This document shows, in pieces, positions 52,916 through 64,000 of a stretch of DNA of 64,000 nt. A program made the position numbers and the translations under genes. Under the pieces are notes generated by a model. The model did no database searches. It was not told the DNA's origin and saw only the letters and a program-made list of their open reading frames with translations. The DNA lies in NCBI RefSeq assembly GCF_023566315.1, contig NZ_JAKNSU010000001.1, one strand, 5' to 3'. Each line of letters begins with the position of its first letter. Position 1 is the first letter of the stretch. The stretch comes from Edwardiiplasma whartonense. Lineage in GTDB: Bacteria; Bacillota_I; Bacilli_A; Mycoplasmatales; Mycoplasmataceae.

Positions 52916-52992
52916 TGGTCGGAATAATTGGACTTGAACCAACGACCTCTCCGTTATCAGCGGAGTGCTCTAACCAGCTGAGCTATATTCCG
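52916..52992 (-). tRNA. tRNA-Ile (anticodon GAT)
   Basis: 77 nt with encoded CCA. Acceptor stem CGGAATA/TATTCCG with discriminator A, D-arm AGCTCAGCTGGTTAGAGC, anticodon loop CTGATAA within a CTCCG-type stem giving GAT, and T-arm GTTGG TTCAAGT CCAAT. Read by the Ile codons ATT and ATC. Confidence 0.97.
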
Positions 52993-53008
52993 ATAAACAA
53001 CAATTACT

Positions 53009-53037
53009 ATTTTAAGTAAAACCCACTTTGAATGCAA
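53009..53037 (-). promoter_or_regulatory. tRNA-Ile promoter
   Basis: TTGCAT (53032-53037), 17 nt, TAAAAT (53009-53014) on the minus strand, with the tRNA 16 nt downstream. Confidence 0.75.
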
Positions 53038-53086
53038 GAGTTTTAGCAAAGTTTTTGCTAATTAATTAAGTTAATTTGGTGAATAA

Positions 53087-54295
53087 TTATTTTTGGTTTC
53101 TTTGTTCTGATTTCGGTGAACCTTCTTCATTTCAACCATGATGACCATAAATCTTAACAAAATCAAAAAGCATCATCAATGAACAGTAGAAAGTTACTAC
53201 GATTGCAATTCATTTTAAGACATCTTTAAAAGTATCTCAATCAATTCCAGCTCCAATTTGAATTCCTAAGTAAATTACCAGAAAACAAATTAAACACCCT
53301 CACAATCCTCCAGTTAAAAAGAGAATGACAGTTTTGGGATCATAATTTTTATCCTTAATAAATTTAATTGCCGCTGGGGGCATCATTGCAGCTGCTCCTA
53401 CAGACATAATCACTGCGATGGCATCAAATTCTAAACCCAATAAAGCAAGAATTGCTAAACTTGGAGCAAAAATTCCTAGTCCCAGAGCAGAAAAAATTCC
53501 TAAAATAAAATAAGCGATAATTCCAATTGCCAAACGCCAACCAACCAGTTTGACAGTGGGATAAGCCACTTGAGCAATGACAGCAATATTTGGGTGGACT
53601 AAAATCATAATAATTCCGAAAATAAAAAGAGAGATTCCACTAAACAAGCGAAAAATTTGGTTATTAACATACTTACTAACTCAAGAACCAACCAAACCAC
53701 CAATAATACAAGCAACCATCATTACTACCAAAGTAACAATGTCAACATCAAAAACAACAGAAAAAATCGTCGATTCTAAAATTTGGGCAGGAGCATAACC
53801 AATGGTCATGTTTCCTGGCATTTTTGATGGAACCATTTTGGTTTTGAATGCTTTATTTAATCCCATCGTAGTAACATATGAACCTACAAAAATAGCATCA
53901 GTAAACGATGCGATAAAACCAATGCTGGTAAGTTTAGCAAGGTTTGTAGTATCATCAATGATTAACTGTTTTTTTGAAGTTAAAACAATAAGAATAGTGA
54001 AAGCAACAATCGTAGCTGAAAAAACCATTGCTACCACAAATAAACCAATATGATCACTTACTAGATAAGCACCATTGAGAACACCAGCCTCATTTTTTCT
54101 TTTTGGATAGTAGACCAAGTAGGCTACCAATAAACCGATTAATACTGTAGCTAAGGAAGATAAAAGAGCAGCAATCAACAAAATTGCTTTGAGTTTTTTA
54201 AACTTTAACGATTCGTACCCTTCATGATTAGATATCAAATTAGATTTAGCAAATTCATCAGGTTGATGAATTTGTTGATTGCTGTTTTTCTTCAT
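53087..54295 (-). CDS. TSUP-family (TauE/SafE) permease, copy 1
   Basis: Predicted exporter or importer of small anions such as sulfite or organosulfonates. 402 residues, with nine or ten helices in two halves: SIGFIASFTDAIFVGSYVTTMGLNKAF in the first and GIFSALGLGIFAPSLAILALLGLEFDAI in the second, each the Gly-rich TSUP motif, plus MMPPAAIKF. An N-terminal cytoplasmic tail of about 30 residues precedes the first helix. Substrate unknown. It is clearly paralogous to the larger neighbour at 54328-56292, 32 nt upstream. Confidence 0.8.
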
Positions 54296-54327
54296 ATTCT
54301 TTCCCTTATTTTATTTTAATTCATTTC

Positions 54328-56292
54328 TTAAGTTTTTTTATTCACAGTTGAAGTAGTCTTATTTTCTTGTGGGTCAGAGAAAGGTGAACTATCTTTATCT
54401 TGAGTCTTTTTATCATTTGAAGTTTTAATTCATTCATTAATCGGAATGTTTTCTGCTTCAACAATTTTCTTAGTATCTAAATCATTGTGATAATAAGAAA
54501 GCATTGCCTGATATTGCTTTTTAATTTCTTGATCTAAATCTTGTTTGTTTACAATCTTTGACAAGGGAATTCGACGAGGGTGTTTTTTTCGACCACTAAT
54601 TTGTTTGGTGCGAGGAGCAGATAATAATTCAAGAAACATTGTTAAGGAAGTGTAAAGCATTACCGCAACAGTAATTCATTTAATCAATGATTGATAAACA
54701 ATTCCGTTGCGATCCAAACCTACTCCTGCTTGAATTCCCACATAAAAGAACAAGAAAGCAGTAGTTGCGCCAAAAATTCCACCAAGCATCATAATTAAAC
54801 TAGTTTTTGGTAAATAATTATTATCTTTGTAAAATCTATAAGAAGTTACAGGCATTAAAAACGCACTAGAGCAGGTCATGATTGGAGCAATATAAATCAT
54901 TCCCATACCAAGTAAACTTAAAATAACAATACTTGGGGCATAACTACCGACACCAAAACTCATTAAAATTCCTACCAACAAGAAACCTAAAATTCCAATC
55001 AATCATTTTCATCAAGAAGTTAACGCTCTTGCTCCTTGAGCAGCACCTAAAAGATGAACTTGAGGAGTGGTCAAAATCATGATAATTGCAGCGATAAATA
55101 GTGCTGCGCTAATTACAATTTTAACAATTCTTCCATCAAATTTATTAATTAAACTAGCACCAAGATAACTCCCAATCACAGCACAAATCACCAAGACCAC
55201 CAATGTCACAATATCAACATTAATTGCCCCCACCAAAAAAGTAGCTTCCATGGTAATTGGTACACAAAAAGAGATGTTCAAAGTTCCTGGAACCAATTTA
55301 TCGTTGGTAATTGTTTTAGTCGCTTTAATCATTCCTAAACTAGTGGCAAACGAACCAATTCCTAAAATATCAAAAAATGAAGATACAAAACCAATTGAAG
55401 CTAATTTGGTGGTTTTTTGATTCGCATCAATTACAATCCGCTTTGTAGAATTAAAAATTAAAAAAGCAGTAACCAACAACGTCAAACAAACTAAAACCAT
55501 CGCTAGTACAAATCCTGGAGTCGTTAAATGATTAAATTGATAAGCACTCTTACCACTTTCAATAACAGCCCCTTTAATCTTGGGCATATAAACTAAGAAA
55601 TTTGTTAACAAACTAACCAATAACAAGGTGGGTACAGCAATTGCAATAATAATTGCTAAAGTTTGATAAGAAGTTGATTTTGTTGATTTAACTAAACCTT
55701 CATTAATTTTCTTTTGTTTATTCTTCTGGTGAATATTTTTTTTAACTACCTGATTAATATACTCATTTTCTAAGGCAATAATTTTTTCATCACTAACATT
55801 ATTTTGTTTATAGGTGGTGATAACTTCTTTCAATCCGCGTTTAGCCCGTTTTTTATCAAGCTTAATTTTTCGATTAGTTTCCCGTTGAGCTTTCGACAAC
55901 CTTTTATTAATTTCCCGAATTCTTGTGTGTTTTTGCAATTCAGTTAACTCCCTATAACGCGCTAAAATAAACGAAGTATTGTAACTTAATTCTTCAAGAA
56001 TCTCGTTTTTTGCACTAAGTGCTTGATCGTTAATAAACTTTTTTTCAAAAAGATACTCTTTTTTATCAATCACCTTGTGTCGGTGCAAAAATCTCAACTC
56101 TGCAATTTGATGATTTTTCAGTTTATCAACCGCCTTTAAAGCGGTGAAATTATTTAAAATATTTTTTCGATCAAGATTAATATCGTCTTCAATTTTTAAT
56201 AAACGTTCTCAATGTTCAGAATTAATTTTTAATTCATAGTTATCCGTACTAGAAGCAGAAAGTGATGGTTGGTTTTGTTTGATAATCCTCAT
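54328..56292 (-). CDS. TSUP-family permease with long N-terminal extension, copy 2
   Basis: 654 residues. The first 200 form a charged, Lys/Arg-rich, helical cytoplasmic domain (LSKAQRETNRKIKLDKKRAKRG), predicted coiled coil. Then comes a TSUP core like copy 1 (SIGFVSSFFDILGIGSFATSLGMIKAT; GILMSFGVGSYAPSIVILSLLGM), then a cytoplasmic tail of about 100 residues. Family members are usually 250-300 residues, so the extension is unusual. First gene of the pair; several TGA Trp codons. Confidence 0.8.
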
Positions 56293-56343
56293 CCTTTCCT
56301 TTTTTTTGAAATCTTCTTGATTAAACTATTCCTATTCTACCAA

Positions 56344-56364
56344 AAAAGACCTTTATGGTCTATT
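56344..56364 (-). terminator. Terminator of the SDR gene
   Basis: AGACC/GGTCT stem with an ATAA loop and A/T tracts on both sides, T run on the minus strand. Confidence 0.8.
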
Positions 56365-56407
56365 TTTGTTAGTAACCCACCAACCAAACTTTAATTTATA
56401 TTGTTGA

Positions 56408-57136
56408 CTAAACCATTTGCGCAGTTAAAGTTAACATCACTTCTTTAATGTTAACTTCTTGAGGTAATTCATAAATTTTTAAAATCATTGCTGCTACCAT
56501 TTTTGGATCCAAACCTCCGTTTAAACTATCAATTTGGTCTTGATAAATTTCCATAGCCTCGCTAATGGTTGTGGTTTTGGATAGTTCGGTTTTGACCAAT
56601 CCTGGTTCAACCAAAGTAAAGCGGATGTTATTTTTTGCATTCTCTTTGCGTACCTCTTCTGTCAACAGATTAATCGCTGCTTTTGAACCATTATAGACTG
56701 AATGATTTAAAGAAGAGTATCTTCCTGCTACAGAAGAAATGTTAATAATCGTACCGTGATGGTTTTTAATCATTGTTGGCAAAACCGCATCCATCCCGTT
56801 AATTACTCCTTTGATATTAACATCAAGAGTTTGGTACTTTTCTGTTCGTGGTTGAGCCACATAATCGCCTAATGGCATCACTCCAGCATTATTAATCATC
56901 AAATCAATTGGTCCATATTTTGCTTCACCAAGAGTTATTGCCTCTTGAAGTTCATCAAAATTAGTCACATCCACTTTTGCAGTAACTTTTTCTCTAATTT
57001 CATCATAACCATCTAGAATCTCCTTTCTTCTGGCCATCAATAGCACCGGATAACCATTGCTAGCAAAGATAAAAGCCAGCTCTTTACCAATCCCTGCACT
57101 CGCTCCTGTAATTGCTACTAAAGGTTTATTTTTCAT
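56408..57136 (-). CDS. Short-chain dehydrogenase/reductase
   Basis: NAD(P)-dependent oxidoreductase, substrate unknown. 242 residues with the classical Rossmann signature (ITGASAGIGKE), NNAG, active-site Ser in NISSVAGR and the YNGSK Tyr-x3-Lys motif. Stands alone behind its own terminator; the nearby AKR at 5 kb is unrelated in fold. Confidence 0.93.
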   Translation of the reverse strand: MKNKPLVAITGASAGIGKELAFIFASNGYPVLLMARRKEILDGYDEIREKVTAKVDVTNFDELQEAITLGEAKYGPIDLMINNAGVMPLGDYVAQPRTEKYQTLDVNIKGVINGMDAVLPTMIKNHHGTIINISSVAGRYSSLNHSVYNGSKAAINLLTEEVRKENAKNNIRFTLVEPGLVKTELSKTTTISEAMEIYQDQIDSLNGGLDPKMVAAMILKIYELPQEVNIKEVMLTLTAQMV

Positions 57137-57218
57137 TATTTGAACCTACTTTCTAATTAATCACAATTATTATTTCACTCCCATTAAAGAATAAGGAAAA
57201 ATCTAAAAATTGTTGCAT

Positions 57219-57245
57219 CAAAAAAGCGCCAATAATTATTGACAC
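57219..57245 (-). terminator. Terminator of the first large lipoprotein gene
   Basis: AGTGTCAAT/ATTGGCGCT stem (9 bp, with G-T pairs) with an AATT loop followed by TTTTTT on the minus strand, about 45 nt after the stop. Confidence 0.7.
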
Positions 57246-57288
57246 TCTCCTTAATAATATTCTATGCTTTTTAGTTTCTTAATCGTCA

Positions 57289-60200
57289 TTAATTAATTAC
57301 AATCTTGAAAGTAACTGAGTTATAACCCTTAAGATTTGTAATCTGAATAGTTGCTCCATTTAAACTAGAATCATTAACTTGAAAAACAACACTAGTTCCA
57401 TCCCCAGCAACCCATTCATTTCAACGATTACTTGATTTTTCAACAATATTACCTGCACTATCTCTAACAACAATGTTGGCATCAGTTAAACCAGCCTGAC
57501 TTAAATCAGGTAAAGAGAACATAATTTCTTTACCTGCATAAGCATCACTTGGGGCAGTAGCAGTAAAAGTTTTGGTGCTATCATCATAAGTTGCATTCAC
57601 CAACCCTGGATTAACTACAATATCTTTACCCTCACGATGAACGTTCAGTGTAAAGGGAGTTTGATCATCTTTTCTAGTTAAACTAAAAGTGTATCTGGTT
57701 GTATGAAGCGTTCCTGCACTTCCAGTTCATTGGTAAGTTATTGTTTGGTTAATTCCGATTAAACTAGAACTTTCATCACCATCAATCAAATATTGGTAAC
57801 TAGTAGCTTCTTCTTTGAACGCTTGATTGTTTTGATCAGTTATTCAAGCTGCTTGCAAGGCGTCATCATAATTGGTTGGAACATTTAAAGCATTTCAAAT
57901 CTTGAAGAAAACATTTTTAGTTGAATTCAAGAATGGTGAACCCAAACGATAATCACCACTAACCCAATGAATTTCTCCATCATTAGTTTTAATCGTTCCT
58001 GTGTTAGCGGGTTTTTGATCAATTCCAGGAATTAAAAAGATTAATAATTTTCCTAAAATTTTAGAAGTGTCATACTTGTTATTACCAACAATTCCTAACA
58101 AATCATTGACTTTATTAACACGTTCTTTTCCAGTGGTTGTTTTTAAAATAGTAAAGAATTGGGTGATGATGTTAGTGTCATTTCCTTGTTCATCTTTAAC
58201 TCACATTGTTTCTAAAAGACCAAGAATTTGGTTAATATCAATTCCACCATTCTTTAAAGTTGCATTATTATCCATCTTGGTAACATTAGCAACTTCTGCA
58301 AGTGAATCCATTAAATTTGACAAAGATTGGTCAGTATATTCTGAAGCAAACCCAGGAGCAAAACGGTTAGCGTCTTGATCAAATGAATCAAGTTTAATTA
58401 CTTGTAAAACTTGATACAACGGTAAACCAAAGAAAACCCTTAAGTTAAATTGACCATTATTTCCTTGCAATTCACGCATTTTAGCAATGATTGGGGCAAT
58501 TGCTTTACGAACCGTATCTGCTTGACCACTAACTCCAATCATACCCTTACTACTCATTAAGTCAGGAAGTTGTTCTAATCATCCCGGAATATCTTCGTTA
58601 AATAAGAAATAAAGCGGGTTGTTTTCACTACCTCTTCCTCAACCCAAAAAAGTATTAATTCAGTCACCATTTCCTGTTAATGCCGTAGCTAAAAATTTAG
58701 TTCCTCCTTCAAACTTTTTAACAGGATTAAAAGATCAATAACTAGATAATTCAATTTTCTTTTGGGTAGAAAAACTTAACAATAATTGATACATTGCACT
58801 TTGAATAAAAGCATTCGTAATCGGAACTCCAATTAGGTTCAATAACCCACTGATTCATCCTGGAATCAAAGCATCAACATCAATGACATTCATGATTAAT
58901 TTTGAAACCACAGTCATCAAGGGGGTATTAACTTTAGGATCAATCATTCTAGTCGAACTATCATCCCAGTCAATTACCAAGTTAGTAGTTCCACTATTAA
59001 GATTACTCTTTCACCCATTACCATAATTACGATCCAAGAAAAAAATTGCCAATAAAGCTTGTAAACGATAAAGTCCTTGTTCTTTGTCTAAATCACCTAA
59101 ATAATAAGCAAAACTAGAAATTAAGGAACGAACATTAATAGTTAGTAACCCTTGGTGGTTTAATTCTCCTAATTTCTGACTTCGGACCTGACTAATCACT
59201 TCCCAGTTAGATTGACTGGTAGAAAAAACATGGTCTGGATCAGTGGGATTAGCCACTTTATAATCGTTAAAAGCACCAAGATAAGTTGAAAATAACGACA
59301 ACATAATATAACCATTACTAATCAACTTAAATAGGTGGTCTTGGTTTAATTCTTTTGTTTCAAGATCACTAAACAAGTAATTAGCATAATTCTCATTTTC
59401 AATGATATCTTCTTTGTGAGTTAACTTTCCAATTAAGGTAGCAAAATAATCTGCTGAAGCATCAAACCGATCAATGTCAGTTAAATGATCACCAAACGCT
59501 TGTACGTTCGCCTTATCACCATCTCCATTACCAATTCCTAGAATTCAAGCTACTCCTGTGATTACAATCTTTTGAGCATCAAATAAAGTATAGTTCGCAC
59601 GCGTTTCATCTAACCAACTATTTTTATTAATATTTAAAACTAAATCTTTTAATTTAGGATTGTCCAGCAAACTAGTCAAAGTTTTAATGGGAGCAGCGTT
59701 TTCATAACCCAAAATCGTATTAACCAACGGATTATTATCCATTCCCAAGGAATTAATTGCTAAAGAAAGCGTAGTTAATAAAGTAGTTGGGGTCGCAAAG
59801 TCTACTTTTCCTAATAAATTAATGACTGTTGTTAAAATTGTTTGTACAGGTGAAGGTAAAAAATCAAAGAAAGGAAGCGCATTTGCCAAACCTTTATCAC
59901 CATTTAAATTAACATCTCCTGTAATTTGGTTCAAATAGTAATTAATAAAATCACCTTGACTACTATTTGAACTTAAACTGCCTTGTTCTGGGGTCAAGCC
60001 GGTTTGTCCCCCAAATAATTGCTGGTCTAAATACTGTTGATCAAAACCATATTGGTCTTGATAAATAGTTCTTTTGGTTGCTTGGGCAAAAATTTCCTTA
60101 ATATTATCATTATTAGCATAAAGGTTTTTGATTTCTATAGGGGCAGGATCAGGATCATCAGGAGTGATAGGAGGAACGGGTAGCTCTTCACGGTTAGAAT

Positions 60201-60399
60201 CAGAATCATTACCGCCATTTTTCCATCCACCTTCATCATCATTTTTTCCATTATCAGAATCAGTGGGGTCGCCAGTGGTTGGATCGTTAGGTTTGGTTCC
60301 AATTGGATTAGTATATGGATTTATTCCACAAGCAACCACGCTCATAATAGCAGTACCACTAATTCCGAGCGCTGCTAAAATGGCTAAAAATTTTTTCAT
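57289..60399 (-). CDS. Large lipoprotein, paralogous family (copy 1)
   Basis: 1036 residues. Signal peptide MKKFLAILAALGISGTAIMSVVACG with lipobox Cys, then a Gly/Asp/Asn-rich linker (DDEGGWKNGGNDSDSN) and a long helical mature part (NLLGKVDF..., ALPFFDFLPSPVQTIL) similar to copies 2 and 3. The C-terminal 150 residues are beta-rich (FTLNVHREGKDIVVNPG..., VVFQVNDSSLNGATIQI). I recognise the general style of the mollicute lipoprotein family called MOLPALP in some annotations, but do not assign it firmly. The ATG at 60397-60399 is chosen as start. Confidence 0.85.
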
Positions 60400-60503
60400 C
60401 AAAACACAACTCTCCTTCATCCTTTCAGACTAACATCTTGTATTTGCTTTGATTATAATGAAATAATTACCATAATTCCACTAAAAAGTGTTTCTGGTTT
60501 TAT

Positions 60504-63020
60504 CTAAGTTAATTTTTGAATATTAGTAATTGTAAACACTTTTCCTAAATTGGTTCGCATAAAGGTCACTTGATAAATCGAAGCATCCTGAGTTAGAACT
60601 ACTTTAGGATTGGGATTAGTTAAAACCACAATTCCTTTTGGGTTAAACTTAATCTTGACTACACCCCCATAAAGACCGTCGGTCTTTGTTGTTCACCTAG
60701 TAGCACTAGAATCAATCACAAAAGCAGCGGGTTTGGCACTAAGAACCGCGTTTAACCACGGTTGATATTGGGTCGGTTTGATTAACTGGGTTAGAACTTC
60801 AGCACTTTGTTTTGCAAAAAACTGGAAGTTGTCAGTATAATTTGGATTTAGTCTTCGCAAATCATTAACACTAAGAAAACTTCCATCAGCGCTAGCATAG
60901 TTTTTAACTAAATCAGGAGCAAAAGCTTGTAATAGTCTTCCTGCTAAACTATCCACCAAAATACCATAACCTTTATCAGAATCATTCTCATAACCAAGCG
61001 CACGAAGAATTGCCTCTGGTTTAGCTCGAGATGAGACTGAAGTTTTTAAATATTCAAGAATTCTGGTTAATAAACTTGTTTTTCCATCGCTATCATATAA
61101 AACTTCATCAATAACTTGATTAAATAAACCAATATCAAAATAACGGTAAGTCAGCTGACTAATCGTTTCTTTACCAGTTAAATTTAAACCATTTTTAAAC
61201 TCATTCATTAATTCAACTAGAGTTTTATTTGTATAATAAGCACCATAATTGGGAAATAACCCGTTATTTTTAACCAAATCCTCAGCACTATATCCCTTAG
61301 CTTTAAAACCAATCAAAAGGTTGAGCAATTTTGAATTTAAAAAGTTTTCAAGATTGATTTTGCCATCACGTTGGTAAGCAAAGATTTGTTGGAATGCTCC
61401 TTGAATTTTGTCAGCAAAAGTTTTGCCAACCACCAAAGAAAAATTAGTCGAAGTAAATAGTGAAGTCAAATCACCACTATAAAGGGTTGCAAACGGAGTC
61501 GCTAAGAATTCAGAATCAGTTTGCAATCAAGTAATAACATTACTTGTAAAAGTAGTGCTATTACTACTTGGCAAATTAATCGCTTGATTATTTAATAAAC
61601 TTGGGGTTAAAAACTGGTCAATTTCACTAGCAGCACTACTAATTTGGTTATTATCACTTAAACCGCTATCAGGATTAGTTTGACTAAAAATTCCTGTGAA
61701 AAAAGCAACTGAATTTGAACTGACTTTATTATTAGTAATTTTGTCAGCAAACAAAACGTTAATAAACTTCAACACCCGAGCACTTCTTCGTTCTTGAGTT
61801 ATGCTTGCATCATTGTCAAAGAAATAGACTAAGTTTGAAAAAAATTCCCCAAAGTTGAAATACTTCGCTAGAGTAGGATAAGTATTAACTAAATCACTTT
61901 CTCCAATTGTGGCATTTAATTTAGCAGTTAAATAAGTCGTGTTATCATCGCTACTAAATAGATGTTCAGAATCAATTGGAGCAAAGAGCTTGCTTTCGCT
62001 GTTTAACAAAGTCATTTTTAATCCCAAAGCACTAAAGGCTTTGAGTAAACAAGCAACACCTTGGATCATACTACCAAAAGAGGGTGAAGTTGTACTTGTT
62101 TGTCCCAACATCGTCCCAAAACTTTGTCCAGCAGTAATCAATTGGGCTTGAATTGTACTGCTCTCATTTGTATAAGTGAGCATTTGGTAATCGCTTTGTT
62201 TGAACAAAGCCATACTATTAACTAATTCAATTCAAAAAATGCTGCTCAAATCACTAATTTGATAAGTGCTAAAATCAAAGTTAATTCCCTGAGCAAGAAT
62301 GGTAAAAAAACCATCAATTGTTGTTTGCTTTAAAAGTGGACGCAACAAATTGATTAACCTTAACTGGGTATCACTTACTTCAAGAGTAGCAAGTTTATCG
62401 ATTCCCAAAGGAAGTCCATCAGCAATAGTAGTTAAGTTTAAACTTTGAAGAATTTGGATTAATTTTCCACTATTATTCACCATGTTTGGGGGAAAATTAC
62501 CCAAGAAACCATTAATTGTACTTATGAGGTCTCCAAGCAGAGGAATATTACTTAACCCAGACAATTTATCAAGAATTCCTGATAATCCACTTGGTAACAA
62601 ACTATTAAACCCACTTAAAAGCAAGTTAAAAATTCCACCCTGATCACCCAAACTACCATCTAAAGTAATGTTGTTACTATAACTGGCGTCATTTAGATTA
62701 GTTGAACCAAAATAAGTTTCAAAAACATTGCCAATTGTCTTCTTAGCATCACGATTCAACTTGGTTAAATCTTGAGCATTTTGTGACAAAGAATAACTTT
62801 TATAAGCAGAATCACTAATTTTATACTCGTTATCCAAGATTAAAGTCCGCATACGTGCTAGGATAGATTGTTGAATTTCAATTTTTTGTTCACTTAAAGG
62901 AACTTGGATTTCATCTTGATAGTTGGGGTTGATTTGACCACCAACCCCACAAGCAACAACCGTAGTTGTTGTAATCAGAGTTAAACCAACCACTTGTAAT
63001 AACAATAATAACTTTTTCAT
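60504..63020 (-). CDS. Large lipoprotein, paralogous family (copy 2)
   Basis: 838 residues. Signal MKKLLLLLQVVGLTLITTTTVVACG, then a helical mature part with Leu-rich segments (LLLSGFNSLLPSGLSGILDKL, DLISTINGFLGNF) and a C-terminal region that shares LGYE...Y...SL.G.L...F.P.L and YQVTF with copy 3. It starts at ATG 63018-63020 behind AAAGGAG. Function unknown; probably surface-exposed. Frame continues through three TGA Trp codons. Confidence 0.85.
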
Positions 63021-63035
63021 CAACTCTTCTCCTTT

Positions 63036-64000
63036 CTAAACTAAACGGACTAACTTTTTAAAGGAAAACTTTTCATTAGCGTTCACTCGAGCAAAAGTTA
63101 TTTGGTATTGCGCATTAATTGCTTTAATCGCAATTGCTCCCAAATTATAATCATTACCAGTATAAATTAAATTATAAGTTTGGTTTAATAAAACCTCAGG
63201 ATTGGTAGGATCATAATTAGAGATCACTTTTTCTACAACTCAACTAGCGTTAAGAACCTGGTTAAGAACAAAATCACGATAATCAGTTCCATTTAATAAA
63301 TCACCTAGTATTCGACCAATTCCCGAACTAAGGGCTCAATGGTTAGCAGGATCAGCACTTCTTAAAGTATTAAGATTAAGCAACTCTCCCTTACCATCAT
63401 TTGCACTGGGAATGGAATTAGCTTTGAGAGTTGGTGAAAAGCAATAAACAAGTTGACCTAACAATGATTGGGAATAAACATAAGGTTCACTTTGACTTAA
63501 ATCATAACCTAAGAAGGGTAAAATTTCGGGTAAATCATTTAAATGACTAACCACTTGGTGAACCACGGATTGGTCACTACTAGTGGTGGTGTCAGTAATA
63601 AAGTTCTTTTCAAACAAGAGTTTCATCATTGTTTGAATATTATCAACAGGAATAATGTTTCCTATCTGATCACTGATGTTTTCATTTTGAATTGCTAAAT
63701 CACTAACAATTCGACTAATCATTCCATCAAAGGTTAAATCACTTAATCTTCCTAAATCAAGATTACTACTAAAAAAAACAAGCATTAAATTCCGGACTAA
63801 CAACTGGTTAAAAATTAAGTGAAAGTTTAAGTGATCAACACCAAATAAAAAGTTTAAAGGATCAAGATTAGCACCAAAGAGCGCAACCAAATCATTTCAA
63901 TTTCCTTGATAAAGTTGAGTTCAAGGTTCATTAAGGAAGTTTTGAGCAGCAGTGGTATCTAATCATTTAATGAGGTTTCTTCAATTGTCAGGCAACAATG
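63036..64000 (-). CDS. Large lipoprotein, paralogous family (copy 3), 5' end outside window
   Basis: The C-terminal 320 or so residues of a third family member, in frame to the window edge. It has LGYDLSQSEPYVYSQSLLGQLV, matching copy 2, and ends YQITFARVNANEKFSFKKLVRLV. The stop lies 15 nt before the start of copy 2, so the three form an operon transcribed right to left. Confidence 0.85.

Noticed and set aside
53802..54053. Plus-strand 83-codon frame inside the TSUP gene
   Set aside because: Antisense shadow of the membrane-protein coding sequence.
1..64000. CRISPR arrays, insertion sequences, rRNA genes
   Set aside because: No regularly spaced repeats, transposase-like frames or rRNA segments were seen on either strand; only the 28-bp inverted pair at 38.1 and 39.5 kb qualifies as a designed repeat.

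Overview
The window comes from a mollicute. UGA is read as tryptophan throughout: dozens of conserved proteins are continuous only if TGA is sense, for example UMP kinase, LeuRS, OppD and uridylate-site residues such as the Trp of GGNIWRG. The DNA is AT-rich, the genes are minimal, and there are many lipoproteins with a Cys lipobox. Gene content (EF-Ts, S2, UMP kinase and RRF together; Opp system; PfkA-Pyk; tandem large paralogous lipoproteins; an M.SssI-like methylase) suggests the Spiroplasma/Entomoplasma/Mesoplasma side of the group, but I cannot name a species.

Layout. 1-4.9 kb (minus): frr (partial), pyrH, a TPP-riboswitch-controlled vitamin-transporter-like membrane protein, a membrane protein, tsf, rpsB. 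4.9-7.7 kb: aldo/keto reductase, a J-domain membrane protein, a HAD phosphatase. 7.7-13.9 kb (minus): rplU-prp-rpmA, a His-rich small protein, rsmI, greA, uvrC and two unknown proteins. 14-15.4 kb: an FtsK-like protein that has the membrane and gamma domains but no motor. 15.8-26.7 kb (minus): an oligopeptide transporter, oppA2-oppB-oppC-oppD-oppF-oppA1. 26.8-36.9 kb: small membrane protein, lipoprotein and its decayed copy, an RNase J homologue lacking metal ligands, nadK, trpS, glpF, infC-rpmI-rplT and ptsI. 37.0-40.3 kb: an accessory island on the plus strand (see below). 40.4-57.1 kb: thrS, pfkA-pyk, deoD-pnuC, a phosphohexomutase, an unknown membrane protein, leuS, tRNA-Ile, two TSUP-type permeases and an SDR. 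57.3-64 kb (minus): three tandem large lipoproteins, the last cut by the window edge.

The main discovery is in the island at 37.9-40.3 kb. A C5-cytosine DNA methyltransferase gene is split. Its N-terminal 393 codons lie on the plus strand, and its missing C-terminal 59 codons (motifs IX-X) lie about 1.4 kb away on the minus strand. Both pieces end in or start at identical 28-bp inverted repeats. Inverting the 38111-39498 segment joins them in frame to a 452-residue enzyme. Each repeat contains a tyrosine-recombinase-like core (9-bp inverted arms around a 6-bp spacer), and an intact tyrosine recombinase gene begins 96 bp beyond the right repeat. The simplest reading is an on/off DNA-inversion switch for a methyltransferase, captured here in the OFF orientation. 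With no cognate restriction gene visible, it may be an epigenetic phase switch.

Housekeeping regulation that can be read directly includes a TPP riboswitch, an L21-type leader, an infC/L20-type leader with an attenuator hairpin, several sigma-A promoters with 17-nt spacers, and many bidirectional Rho-independent terminators between convergent genes.
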